Both the position numbers and the translations under genes were made by a program. Under the pieces are notes generated by a model. It was not told the DNA's origin. It was given only the letters and a program-made list of their open reading frames with translations, and did not search any database. From positions 1 to 30,024 of the forward strand of contig JBBQBB010000043.1 of the NCBI GenBank assembly GCA_038317095.1: a DNA stretch of 30,024 bases. The letters run 5' to 3'. The stretch's first letter is position 1. Every line of letters begins with the position of its first letter. This DNA is from JAGXTF01 sp038317095. Lineage in GTDB: Bacteria; Bacteroidota; Bacteroidia; NS11-12g; UBA955. Shown in pieces: positions 7,145 through 15,323 of this stretch.

Positions 7145-9356
7145 TGGAATTAAATACGGTTTGGGGATTATTGCCTCAATGCTGCTTCACAGTTTGGGTG
7201 CTCAAAATGCAATTTCTGGCAATGTATTTGACGCCAATACTATGAAGCCTATTGCAGAAGTTTCCATATTTTCCGCCAACGAAGAGCTTTTGGCTACTAC
7301 AAATGACAGTGGTAATTTTGAAATGAACATTTCCAATAAATCGGGTTTGCTATTTAAAAAAAGAGGATACGAAGATTTTTTTAAACTTGTAGATATGCAA
7401 AACAACTTGGAAATTCCCATGCAAAATATAATTGTTAATATTTCTGAGATTAAAATAAATAAGAGAAGTTACAATAGCAGTATTGCTGAAATAGATTTAA
7501 ATCTAAAGCCAGCGAAATCAGCACAGGATTTGCTGAAATTGGTACCTGGCCTTTTTATAGCACAGCATCAAGGTGGCGGTAAAGCAGAACAAATATTTTT
7601 GCGTGGTTTTGACATAGACCATGGCACAGACATTCTTCTCACCGTGGACGGCATGCCAGTAAATATGGTGAGCCATGCACATGGCCAAGGATATGCCGAT
7701 TTGCATTTCCTAATTCCTGAATTGGTAAAAAAAATCGACTTTGACAAAGGTCCTTACAATGCAGAAAAAGGGAATTTTGCCACAGCAGGTTATGTTGATT
7801 TTCAAACCACAGATTATTTTCAAAAAAATAAAATAGTTTTTGAATATGGCCAATTTCAGACACAGAGGTTGCTGTTACTGGCCAATTTGTTTAAGCATTC
7901 ACGGTCAAACGCCATATTTGCATTTGAAGGTTTAAAATCAAATGGACCCTTCGAATTGCCGCAAAATTTCAATAGAATAAACGCATACACAAAGTGGAAC
8001 TGCTTGTTGAATAGAAATACAAAATTGCAATTTACGTCTTCCTTTTTTACAAGTCAATGGAAAGCTTCTGGGCAGATTCCCGAGAGGGCTGTGCAAAATG
8101 GAACTATAGGCAGGTTTGGAGCCATAGATAGCAATGAAGGTGGCAAAACTTCGCGAATTAATTTTTCAGTATCAACGACTACAAAAATAGGAACATCACA
8201 ATTTCAGCAAAAAATGTTTTACGCAAAGTACGATTTCAATTTGTTTTCTAATTTTACTTTTTTCTTGAAGGATTCCCTCAATGGAGATCAAATAAAGCAA
8301 GCTGAAAAGAGAGATATGGTTGTCTATCAGAATTCCATGAACAATTCAATTAAAATAGCCAAACAGCAATTTGCGATTGGTTCGGGACTTTATTTTAGAC
8401 TTGATTGTGTTCAAAATGCCGAGCTTTCTCATACTTTTTTACGGACCAAACTAATTGATCCTTTGCAATTGGGTAATATTACTGAGATGAATTCGGCTAT
8501 ATTTACGAAAATATCCCATACTGGCGCCAAATGGAAATATGATTTGGGTTTGAGACTTGATCATATTGGTTTTTATTACGCCAATAAAATGGAAGTCCAA
8601 AATTCAGGTTACAATAAAGCCTTGGTTTTAAGTCCTAAATTAGTGGTTTACCGCATTCTAAATGATTTTGCTAGTCTCTATCTTAAAGCGGGCAAAGGAT
8701 TTCATTCCAATGATACACGACTTGTAATTTCAAAAACCAACCAAAACATACTCCCAGCGGCTTATTCTTTAGATTTAGGGACAACCCTAAAAATAGGTAA
8801 ATCTGCTTTGCTAAATGTAGGAATTTGGTATTTAAAATCAAACCAAGAGTTTGTGTACTTGGGCGATGAAGGTATAACTGAACCAAATGGCAGAAGCAGA
8901 CGAATAGGGATGGATGTTTCAGCCCGAATTCAATGGTTTAAAGCACTTTATTCCGATGTTAATTTAAACATTTGCAACCCGCAGTATTTGGATAAAAAGC
9001 GGGCTGAAAACTATATACCACTAGCCCCATTAACTACTGCAACTTCGGGCATTTATTATGTCACAAAAACAGGCATTACTGCGGGCTTACAAGGGCGATA
9101 TATGGCCAATAGACCTGCGAATGAAACCAATACGATTGTTGCAAAAGGCTATTGGGTGGCAGATGCCAATTGTACTTACCAATGGCGAAGATTAGAGTTG
9201 GGTGTTGTGGTAGAAAATGTATTTAATACCCGCTGGAATGAAGCACAATTTGCAACGGAATCTCGTTTAAAAAATGAATCTACACCTACGACTGAAATTC
9301 ATTTTACGCCGGGTACCCCGATTTTTGCAAAATTAAAATGTACACTTACTTTTTAA
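7134..9356 (+). CDS. TonB-dependent outer-membrane receptor with carboxypeptidase-like N-domain
   Basis: 740 residues. A signal peptide ends near residue 23 (SLGAQ), followed by a carboxypeptidase-regulatory-like beta domain (ISGNVFDANTMKPIAEVSIF, to about residue 100). The plug runs over about 115-225 and contains AEQIFLRGFDIDHGTDILL, VDGMPVNMVSHAHGQGYADL and GPYNAEKGNFATAGYVDFQT. The rest is a beta barrel ending in a terminal Phe (KLKCTLTF). The His-rich HAHGQGYADLHF segment is characteristic of one receptor subfamily whose substrate I do not know. There is no STN signalling domain, although a sigma/anti-sigma pair lies directly downstream. Start overlaps the TPR gene by 11 bases, so they are coupled. 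Probably imports a ligand with the help of the upstream lipoproteins. Confidence 0.9.
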   Translation: MNCNGIKYGLGIIASMLLHSLGAQNAISGNVFDANTMKPIAEVSIFSANEELLATTNDSGNFEMNISNKSGLLFKKRGYEDFFKLVDMQNNLEIPMQNIIVNISEIKINKRSYNSSIAEIDLNLKPAKSAQDLLKLVPGLFIAQHQGGGKAEQIFLRGFDIDHGTDILLTVDGMPVNMVSHAHGQGYADLHFLIPELVKKIDFDKGPYNAEKGNFATAGYVDFQTTDYFQKNKIVFEYGQFQTQRLLLLANLFKHSRSNAIFAFEGLKSNGPFELPQNFNRINAYTKWNCLLNRNTKLQFTSSFFTSQWKASGQIPERAVQNGTIGRFGAIDSNEGGKTSRINFSVSTTTKIGTSQFQQKMFYAKYDFNLFSNFTFFLKDSLNGDQIKQAEKRDMVVYQNSMNNSIKIAKQQFAIGSGLYFRLDCVQNAELSHTFLRTKLIDPLQLGNITEMNSAIFTKISHTGAKWKYDLGLRLDHIGFYYANKMEVQNSGYNKALVLSPKLVVYRILNDFASLYLKAGKGFHSNDTRLVISKTNQNILPAAYSLDLGTTLKIGKSALLNVGIWYLKSNQEFVYLGDEGITEPNGRSRRIGMDVSARIQWFKALYSDVNLNICNPQYLDKKRAENYIPLAPLTTATSGIYYVTKTGITAGLQGRYMANRPANETNTIVAKGYWVADANCTYQWRRLELGVVVENVFNTRWNEAQFATESRLKNESTPTTEIHFTPGTPIFAKLKCTLTF

Positions 9357-9415
9357 TAAGCAACGGATAAAAATTCAACCACCTATAAATGCAAGTTCTA
9401 TACAAAAATAAGTCT

Positions 9416-9423
9416 TATATTTG
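9416..9423 (+). promoter_or_regulatory. Bacteroidota -7 box before the sigma-factor gene
   Basis: TATATTTG fits TAnnTTTG exactly and lies 18 bases before the chosen ATG at 9442. No good -33 TTTG is seen at the usual distance. It would give the sigma/anti-sigma pair its own transcript, independent of the receptor. Confidence 0.5.
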
Positions 9424-9441
9424 CCACCTATTTGTTCCAAA

Positions 9442-9996
9442 ATGGCGAATACACAAATTATACCTGAAGCTATGTTGGTAGTGCAATTGCAGGAAAAGAG
9501 AGAATCTGCGTTTGCTTATTTGTATGATAAGTATTCGGGTGCCTTGTACGGGGTAATTAAGCGTAATATCTCCGAAGAAACCCAATCTACAGATATTTTG
9601 CAGGATGTATTTGTAAAAATATTCAAAAACATAGATAATTACAACGCAGAAGCAGGAAGTTTATTTACTTGGATGATGAATATTGCCAGAAACGCCAGCA
9701 TTGATTTTTTGCGTTCCAAAGCCAACCACAATGACCAAAAAAACAGAACTATAGAAGATACAGCCCATTATTTGGATAAAAATCATCAGGTCGAATTAAA
9801 CATAAATACCATAGATTTAAAAAAATTATTAGATAGGTTGCCAGAGTCGCAAGCAGAAGCTTTAGAGTATGTGTATTTCAAAGGCTATACACAAAAGGAA
9901 ACTTCAGAATTGCTAGATATACCGCTGGGAACAATAAAGACCAGGGTGAGGCTAGGTATTAATTCACTCAAAGAATATTATAAGGTATCACAATGA
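9442..9996 (+). CDS. ECF-type RNA polymerase sigma factor
   Basis: 184 residues with the two-domain layout of an extracytoplasmic-function sigma factor. Region 2 spans about residues 20-95: FAYLYDKYSGALYGVI, then DILQDVFVKIF (core-binding region 2.2) and FTWMMNIARNASIDFLR (-10 recognition). Region 4 spans about 127-180: LDRLPESQAEALEYVYFKGY, then the helix-turn-helix QKETSELLDIPLGTIKTRVR. I start at ATG 9442 because the alternative TTG at 9421 lies inside the -7 box. The anti-sigma gene overlaps by 4 bases (ATGA). It probably controls the transport genes upstream and/or the small outer-membrane protein downstream; that target set is inferred from position only. Confidence 0.92.
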   Translation: MANTQIIPEAMLVVQLQEKRESAFAYLYDKYSGALYGVIKRNISEETQSTDILQDVFVKIFKNIDNYNAEAGSLFTWMMNIARNASIDFLRSKANHNDQKNRTIEDTAHYLDKNHQVELNINTIDLKKLLDRLPESQAEALEYVYFKGYTQKETSELLDIPLGTIKTRVRLGINSLKEYYKVSQ

Positions 9997-10796
9997 ATGT
10001 AAAGGAATATATAGAATCTGGAGTATTAACATCCTTTGTGTTGGGAGAATTGAATTCTGCCCAATCCATGGAAGTAATGAATCTGGCGAAACAATTTCCA
10101 GAAATAAAACAAGAAATTGGGGATCTCGAAAAATCGCTTGAAAATGCGGCATTTGAAGCTGCAATTGAACCACCAGCTTTTGCAAGGGAAAATATTTTGG
10201 CAACATTTAAAGAAAATACACCCGGTGTTTCAACTTCCAAACAAGCCGAAATATTAAAAGTTTCTTACAAAAAATCTTATAGAAGTATTGCAGCAGCGGC
10301 GGCCATTTTGCTCATCGGTAGTTTGTTTGCCAATGGTTATTTATTTAACAAATTAGACCACAAAGAAAAGTTGATCGCAAGTTTGCTTTCTGACAAAGGT
10401 GCACTGGCCAATACGGTTAAAAAGCAGGAAGTAACTTTAAGTGCACTACAATCACCAGGCGTTAAATTGGTTCAAATGGCGGGCACTAAAAACCAACCAA
10501 GTGCTGCTGCAAATGTATTTTGGAATTCTAAAACCGGAGAAATATTAATAGATGCCTATGCGCTGAACAGCAGCGATTTAGAAAAAGGTTATCAATACCA
10601 ATTGTGGGCAATTGTAGATGGCAAGCCTGTAAATGCTGGCTTATTCGACGGGGACCACAAAAAAGGCAAAATGAAAGTTTTGGTTTTAACCAATGGAGGC
10701 AAAATGCCAAGCGCATTTGCGGTTACCATTGAAAAAATTGGCGGAGTTGAAAGCCCAACTATGGAGAAAATGATATTGCTAGGTGCTTCTAGTTAG
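9993..10796 (+). CDS. Membrane anti-sigma factor, RskA-like C-terminal domain
   Basis: 267 residues. An acidic N-terminal sigma-binding part (VLTSFVLGELNSAQSMEVMN, about residues 11-30) is followed by one membrane helix at about 98-117 (RSIAAAAAILLIGSLFANGY), a short coiled coil (to about 147) and a periplasmic domain of the anti-sigma-K/RskA type with YQYQLWAIVDGKPVNAGLF and a Thr/Ile-rich final strand (FAVTIEKIGG...SPTMEKMILLG). The N-terminus lacks the HxxxCxxC zinc motif of ZAS anti-sigma factors. Start codon overlaps the sigma stop (ATGA), so the pair is made in balance. It should hold the sigma factor at the inner membrane until a periplasmic signal releases it. Confidence 0.9.
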   Translation: MNVKEYIESGVLTSFVLGELNSAQSMEVMNLAKQFPEIKQEIGDLEKSLENAAFEAAIEPPAFARENILATFKENTPGVSTSKQAEILKVSYKKSYRSIAAAAAILLIGSLFANGYLFNKLDHKEKLIASLLSDKGALANTVKKQEVTLSALQSPGVKLVQMAGTKNQPSAAANVFWNSKTGEILIDAYALNSSDLEKGYQYQLWAIVDGKPVNAGLFDGDHKKGKMKVLVLTNGGKMPSAFAVTIEKIGGVESPTMEKMILLGASS

Positions 10797-10861
10797 ATCC
10801 TAGATTTATGAAGGTTTAATGCAATCTTTGTTTGGCTATAATAATTAAATTAAAATTTAAA

Positions 10862-11443
10862 ATGAAAAAGATATGGGTGATTGTTTTATTTCTAAATTTT
10901 TTTCAGATATATGCCAGTTCGAATGATACATTAAAGTGCAGCAGAGGTAGGATTGATTTGGGATTTGAACTTCAGGGTTATCCTGCAGGTTTAATACCCA
11001 CACTTACATGCAATTATTTTGTTCACAATGGGATTGCATTGAGATTCAGGGCTGGAGGAAATTTTGCAAACCGACGCAATTGGAGTCCATACAATGACAA
11101 TGAAACCGCAGTAGGATACGGGGGCAGCGTGGGTTTAGTTACTTATTACCCATTTAAACTAGGCCATTTTACCGCTGGAATAACTACAGATTTGTGGAAT
11201 ATGACCACGAAATGGAAAGACAATCTCAATACGGCCCAGCCGACATCTGGTACAACTAAAACCTTGGTTTTGCAGCCTTGGGTAGATGTAGGTTATCTTT
11301 TTAACATTAGAAATACCAGGCTTAATATGGGGTGCACATTGGGCTTTGGCAGGGAAATAAATGTCGTTACAATTGGCGATAGGGTAGGTGAAGGCTGGAT
11401 GAATTCGGCGACTTTTACCGTGAATTATACATTGCACCGGTAA
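10862..11443 (+). CDS. Small outer-membrane beta-barrel protein of unknown function
   Basis: 193 residues beginning with a signal peptide (MKKIWVIVLFLNFF, cleavage near YASS). The mature part alternates polar and aromatic residues in beta-strand fashion: IDLGFELQGYPAGLIPTL, IALRFRAGGNFANRR, YGGSVGLVTYYPF, LQPWVDVGYLF, and ends in ATFTVNYTLHR, which suits an 8-stranded barrel of the OmpX/OmpA-like size. I start at ATG 10862 because the in-frame ATG at 10832 lies before the signal sequence in an unlikely basic leader. It follows the anti-sigma gene by 65 bases on the same strand and could be a target of the sigma factor. No known function recognised. Confidence 0.75.
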   Translation: MKKIWVIVLFLNFFQIYASSNDTLKCSRGRIDLGFELQGYPAGLIPTLTCNYFVHNGIALRFRAGGNFANRRNWSPYNDNETAVGYGGSVGLVTYYPFKLGHFTAGITTDLWNMTTKWKDNLNTAQPTSGTTKTLVLQPWVDVGYLFNIRNTRLNMGCTLGFGREINVVTIGDRVGEGWMNSATFTVNYTLHR

Positions 11444-11448
11444 ATTTA

Positions 11449-11472
11449 AGTCTGTGAATGCAATTGCAGACT
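11449..11472. terminator. Weak hairpin between converging genes
   Basis: AGTCTG (11449-11454) pairs with CAGACT (11467-11472) around a 12-base loop, followed by TATTATTTATT. The stem is short and the T-run is broken, so it is only a possible terminator for the + strand genes; the LysR gene ends on the opposite strand 38 bases further on. Confidence 0.35.
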
Positions 11473-11509
11473 ATTATTTATTCCTCTCCGCTAAATTTGG
11501 GCAACTGAA

Positions 11510-12433
11510 CTAATACTGTTCATACCAACTAAATTTTTCTTGCACAATTTTGGTTTTCTCTTTTTCTAAATATGCTAATAAAGAGGATGCAACTGGGGCG
11601 TGTTTTTTTCCCTTAGACCAAATTAAACTCCAGGTAGTTTTTATGGGAAGCCCTTTTACGGGTATTATTTGTAGTTCTTGATTGTGCAATTCGTTTCTGA
11701 TTCCAATTAGCGGCATAATAGAGTAGCCAAGACCAGCCAATATTGCCTGTTTCACGGCTTCATTCGATGTAAGTTCCATTTTCTTTAAAACCGCTATGCT
11801 ATTTTTTGAAATAAAATGCTCCATGGTTTGCCGTGTGCCCGAACCTTTTTCTCTGAAAATAAGCGGTAAATTTTCAAAAATATCCATGTTTTTAACCCCT
11901 TTCTTAAATTTCTTTTGCGTATTCCCCACGAGATATAATTTATTCTGCAGCAAATCTAGTTTCTCAATATTTAGTGTATTGGGTAAAATAGATACGAGGG
12001 CAAAATCAACTTCATTGTTTTCTAAACTCTCTATCACTTTGTTTTTATTGGTTACATCCATCATCAACTCTATTCCCGCATGTTCTTTCATGAAATTGGC
12101 AAGAAAATAGGGCATTACATATTTGCCTGTAGAAACCACCGATATTTTTAGCCTTCCTGTTAGCTGTCCTTTGTATGCGAGGGTTTTATAATTGATGGCA
12201 TAAACTTGTTGAAGAATATTCTCTGCGGATTCGGCAATTTCGCGCCCAAAATCGGTGATATAAATCTTTCGTCCAATGACCTCCGTTAACGGAATTTCGA
12301 ACTGATCCTGAAAGTTTTTTAGCTGTATGGAAACGGCGGGTTGCGTTAAATGCAACTCTTCAGATGCTTTGGTAACGCTTTCTGTCTGTACAATTTTTAG
12401 AAATATTCGAAGTTGATTTAAGGTATAGTTCAT
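11510..12433 (-). CDS. LysR-family transcriptional regulator
   Basis: 307 residues. The N-terminal winged helix-turn-helix is textbook: MNYTLNQLRIFLKIVQTES, then VTKASEELHLTQPAVSIQLK at about residues 19-38. The effector domain starts near residue 90 (LKISVVSTGKYVMPYFL) and contains ENNEVDFALVS and FREKGSGTRQTMEHF, as in CbbR/CysB-like subfamilies that bind small metabolites. It is divergent from the isocitrate dehydrogenase gene across 91 bases, the arrangement in which LysR regulators usually control the neighbour and themselves. Its effector is not readable; the closeness to a central-carbon enzyme suggests a carbon or nitrogen status signal. Confidence 0.92.
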   Translation of the reverse strand: MNYTLNQLRIFLKIVQTESVTKASEELHLTQPAVSIQLKNFQDQFEIPLTEVIGRKIYITDFGREIAESAENILQQVYAINYKTLAYKGQLTGRLKISVVSTGKYVMPYFLANFMKEHAGIELMMDVTNKNKVIESLENNEVDFALVSILPNTLNIEKLDLLQNKLYLVGNTQKKFKKGVKNMDIFENLPLIFREKGSGTRQTMEHFISKNSIAVLKKMELTSNEAVKQAILAGLGYSIMPLIGIRNELHNQELQIIPVKGLPIKTTWSLIWSKGKKHAPVASSLLAYLEKEKTKIVQEKFSWYEQY

Positions 12434-12457
12434 AAAAATATTTAATGGAATACATTA

Positions 12458-12465
12458 CAAAGATA
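12458..12465 (-). promoter_or_regulatory. -7 box of the LysR gene
   Basis: Read on the - strand, TATCTTTG matches TAnnTTTG and lies 24 bases before the LysR start codon, giving a short leader. It sits in the 91-base divergent region shared with the isocitrate dehydrogenase gene. Confidence 0.5.
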
Positions 12466-12524
12466 AATAAAAACTTATGAATGGAAATGTTCAGTTTTGT
12501 GGTGCGAAAAAAAACAAATAGAAC

Positions 12525-13961
12525 ATGACTACAATAACAGTTGCAAAAGGCGATGGCATTGGCCCTGAAATAATGGACGCCACCCTAAAAATACTTATGG
12601 CAGCGGGTGCCGATCTTAAAATAGAAGAAATAGAAGTAGGTGAGAAAGTGTACCTCGCTGGCAATACAGCCGGCATAGCCTCAGAATCTTGGGAGACCAT
12701 TCGAAGGAACAAAATATTTTTAAAAGCGCCTATTACCACACCCCAAGGTGGTGGGTATAAAAGTTTGAATGTAACGACCCGCAAATTTTTGGGTTTGTAT
12801 TCTAACGTACGTCCTTGCATGAGTTTGCACCCTTTTGTAAGCACCAAACATCCAATTATGGACATTGTGATTGTGCGCGAAAACGAAGAAGACTTGTATG
12901 CAGGGATTGAGCACCAACAAACGGACGAAGTGGTGCAATGCTTAAAATTAATTAGCAGGCCAGGTTGTGAAAAAATTGTAAGGTACGCCTTTGAATATGC
13001 AAAACAACAAAACAGAAAAAAAGTAACATGTTTTACCAAAGACAATATTATGAAACAGACCGACGGGTTGTTTCATAAGGTATTTGATGAAATCGCTGCT
13101 GAATATCCAGAAATAGAAAACGAACATTGGATTATAGATATAGGGGCGGCAAAAATGGCCGATACACCAGAAATTTTTGATGTAATAGTTATGCCAAATC
13201 TATACGGCGATGTATTGTCCGATGTTGCTGCACAAATTACGGGTTCTGTAGGCTTGGCTGGCTCTGCCAATATTGGTGAAGAATGTGCTATGTTTGAGGC
13301 AATTCACGGCTCTGCGCCAAGACGTGCCGGTCAAAATGCGGCAAATCCGTCGGGTTTATTGCAAGGTGCTATTATGATGTTGAATCACATTGGGCAAACC
13401 GAAGTGGCAGAAAAAGTACAAAATGCATGGCTAAAAACCCTCGAAGATGGCAAACATACTTACGATATTTTTAAAGACGGCGTAAGTAAGCAAAAATTGG
13501 GCACCAGAGAATTTGCTCAAGCAGTAATTGCCAACTTGGGAAATAAACCAGCTATTCTAAAATCTGTTTCGTATTCAAATAGTGCGGCATTGAACCTTCC
13601 AAAATACACCCGCAAACCAGCAGCCAAGAAAGAACTTGCAGGCGTGGATATATTTGTCCATTGGGCTGGCAATAACCCAGATGAATTGGCGGAAAAAGTA
13701 AAGAAAATTGAGAGCCATGGAATTTCCCTTACTATGATTACCAACAGAGGAATTAAAGTATGGCCCGATGGTTTTAAAGAAACTTTTTGCACAGACCATT
13801 GGCGGTGCAGATTTAAACCAAATGAAGGGTCCGAAATAAATAAAGCGAATATCATTGGTCTTTTGGAAAGCGCATTAGAGCAAAATATTGATACAATAAA
13901 AACCGAGAATCTGTATGCGTTTGATGGCAAAGCTGCGTATTCTTTAGGTCAAGGTCAGTAA
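12525..13961 (+). CDS. icd: Isocitrate dehydrogenase, long form with C-terminal domain (probably NADP)
   Basis: Converts isocitrate to 2-oxoglutarate and CO2 in the TCA cycle. The first 340 residues are the isocitrate/isopropylmalate dehydrogenase fold: GDGIGPEIMDATLKIL at the start, KSLNVTTRKFLGLYSNVRPC (substrate Ser/Arg cluster), IVIVRENEEDLYAGIEH, VIVMPNLYGDVLSDVAAQ (metal Asp residues) and HGSAPRRAGQNAANPSG near 261-277. Basic Arg residues after HGSAP occupy the place where NAD enzymes carry acidic or Ile residues, so NADP use is likely. Residues about 345-478 are the extra domain of the Thermus/Rickettsia-type enzyme (VDIFVHWAGNNPDELAEKV). Total length of 478 fits that class. The gene is divergent from a LysR regulator and followed by two tiny genes. 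Confidence 0.9.
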   Translation: MTTITVAKGDGIGPEIMDATLKILMAAGADLKIEEIEVGEKVYLAGNTAGIASESWETIRRNKIFLKAPITTPQGGGYKSLNVTTRKFLGLYSNVRPCMSLHPFVSTKHPIMDIVIVRENEEDLYAGIEHQQTDEVVQCLKLISRPGCEKIVRYAFEYAKQQNRKKVTCFTKDNIMKQTDGLFHKVFDEIAAEYPEIENEHWIIDIGAAKMADTPEIFDVIVMPNLYGDVLSDVAAQITGSVGLAGSANIGEECAMFEAIHGSAPRRAGQNAANPSGLLQGAIMMLNHIGQTEVAEKVQNAWLKTLEDGKHTYDIFKDGVSKQKLGTREFAQAVIANLGNKPAILKSVSYSNSAALNLPKYTRKPAAKKELAGVDIFVHWAGNNPDELAEKVKKIESHGISLTMITNRGIKVWPDGFKETFCTDHWRCRFKPNEGSEINKANIIGLLESALEQNIDTIKTENLYAFDGKAAYSLGQGQ

Positions 13962-13981
13962 TCAAAATAAATAAAAAAACC

Positions 13982-14230
13982 ATGAATATACAACTCATAG
14001 AAGGCGAATTTAAAGCCAGTGATGCATTGGATTTGGTCACCCAAATGATACACATAAAAATAAAATATCATGAAAATAAAATTAGCAAAAGTGAAATTGA
14101 AGAAGATATAAAAGCACGCGAAAGAAAAATTAAAATGCTTCAAAAAGAGCTGTTTGAAATCAGAGAGAGTTTTAGTGATCCAACCAAAGGTGTAAGCATA
14201 AAGGCAAACATAATTATCAATTTGAAATGA
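13982..14230 (+). CDS. Small coiled-coil protein, unknown function
   Basis: 82 residues, 20 bases after the isocitrate dehydrogenase stop and probably in the same transcript. The start reads MNIQLIEGEFKASDALDLVT; residues 25-65 are strongly charged and helical (IKIKYHENKISKSEIEEDIK and following), a likely coiled coil. No signal peptide. The layout (ligand-sized beta start, helix, coiled coil) is seen in small cytoplasmic proteins of Bacteroidota but I do not recognise a function. Its stop overlaps the next start by 4 bases (ATGA), so the two small proteins are translationally coupled. Confidence 0.65.
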   Translation: MNIQLIEGEFKASDALDLVTQMIHIKIKYHENKISKSEIEEDIKARERKIKMLQKELFEIRESFSDPTKGVSIKANIIINLK

Positions 14231-14418
14231 GAAAGTCAGAATTGTGGGTACATTTAAGTTTTGTGCTTATGATACTTTTCGTACTGCTGGCATTTGTTAC
14301 AAGCGATTTTGTAGTGCGAAAAATAATGGCGTCACTTTGCATTGTTATTGGAGCCTTTGTGTTGCATCGTTCATCGGGTCGAAACAAAACGGGCAACAAT
14401 GAGCATACAACTTTCTAA
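14227..14418 (+). CDS. Very small two-TM membrane protein
   Basis: 63 residues with two hydrophobic segments, about 8-25 (VHLSFVLMILFVLLAFV) and 30-47 (VRKIMASLCIVIGAFVLH), and a hydrophilic basic tail. The start codon overlaps the stop of the preceding gene by 4 bases, which supports translation. No family recognised. It is small enough to be a membrane partner or regulator of its neighbour rather than an enzyme. Confidence 0.55.
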   Translation: MRKSELWVHLSFVLMILFVLLAFVTSDFVVRKIMASLCIVIGAFVLHRSSGRNKTGNNEHTTF

Positions 14419-14419
14419 A

Positions 14420-14427
14420 TAATTTTG
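14420..14427 (+). promoter_or_regulatory. -7 box before the DUF6671 gene
   Basis: TAATTTTG fits TAnnTTTG and sits just after the stop of the two-TM gene, 50 bases before the next start. No convincing -33 element is visible. It would start a DUF6671-pyrC transcript. Confidence 0.4.
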
Positions 14428-14477
14428 CGCGTTTGGAAATAGGAGTTGACGGCAAAATAGATTAAGAGAAATACTAC

Positions 14478-15314
14478 ATGCTGAAAGACAGAAAAGTAAT
14501 CATTGCAACCAAACATGGAAAGGAAAAAGTAATTGCACCTATTTTAGAAAAAGAATTTGGCCTAATTTGCACCGTTGACCTAAATTTAGATACCGATGAA
14601 TTGGGCACTTTTACAGGTGAAGTTGCAAGAAAAGATGACCCAATAACCACAGCAAGGAACAAATGCAAAATGGCTATGGAATTGTCCAATTGCGATATGG
14701 CCATTGCAAGCGAAGGGTCTTTTGGTCCGCATCCCGACCTGTTTTTTGTGCCAGCCGATGATGAATTTCTGCTTTTTATGGACATGAAAAACGATTTGGA
14801 AATTGTTGCACGTGAATTGACTACAGAAACAAATTTTAGAGGTGCAGAAATCCATTCAGAAAGAGAACTGAAGGACTTTGCAAACATTGCAAAATTTCCT
14901 TCCCACGCTTTGATTTTAAGAAGGCATATTGGTGATTTTAGAGATATAAAAAAGGGCATTTCGGATTGGAGCACCTTGCAAGAAGGGTATCGTTTTTTTA
15001 TGAATACTGGCGGCAAGGTTTATGCCGAAACAGATATGCGTGCCATGCACAATCCAACCCGAATGTTGGCAATAGAAAGGGCTGCGCAGAAATTGGCAGT
15101 GCAAATAAAGTCTCTCTGTCCGCAATGTCATACCCCAGGCTTTTGCATCAAAGAATCAAAAAAAGGACTACCTTGCGAAGTGTGTGATTTTCCAACGCGT
15201 TCCATATTGTGTTGTATTTATACTTGTAAGAAGTGCAATTTTAGCGAAGAAAAAAAATATCCAAACGGAAAAATGACGGAAAATCCCATGCATTGTGATT
15301 TGTGCAATCCTTAA
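14478..15314 (+). CDS. DUF6671-family protein with C-terminal zinc-ribbon Cys pairs
   Basis: 278 residues, cytoplasmic. The first 210 residues are a conserved alpha/beta domain with KVIIATKHGKEKVIAPILEK, the NLDTDELGTFTGEV segment, RNKCKMAMELSNCDMAIASE and GSFGPHPDLFFVPADDEFL, which match the family now called DUF6671. The tail carries Cys pairs CPQC (about 214), CEVC (about 234), CKKC (about 252) and CDLC (about 273), with other Cys/His, enough for one or two zinc sites. The function of the family is not known to me. It is followed after 9 bases by dihydroorotase, so co-transcribed with a pyrimidine gene. Confidence 0.75.
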   Translation: MLKDRKVIIATKHGKEKVIAPILEKEFGLICTVDLNLDTDELGTFTGEVARKDDPITTARNKCKMAMELSNCDMAIASEGSFGPHPDLFFVPADDEFLLFMDMKNDLEIVARELTTETNFRGAEIHSERELKDFANIAKFPSHALILRRHIGDFRDIKKGISDWSTLQEGYRFFMNTGGKVYAETDMRAMHNPTRMLAIERAAQKLAVQIKSLCPQCHTPGFCIKESKKGLPCEVCDFPTRSILCCIYTCKKCNFSEEKKYPNGKMTENPMHCDLCNP

Positions 15315-15323
15315 GTAACAATT

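Noticed and set aside
7134..9356. SusC/SusD-type polysaccharide utilisation locus
   Set aside because: No SusD-like protein; the lipoprotein is TPR-based, and the receptor lacks SusC-type length and the usual SusC plug wording.
13517..13930. 137-codon - strand frame opposite the isocitrate dehydrogenase C-terminal domain
   Set aside because: Antisense shadow; the + strand frame has clear family motifs along its whole length.
14474..15016. 180-codon - strand frame opposite the DUF6671 gene
   Set aside because: Ser-rich shadow of a conserved + strand protein.
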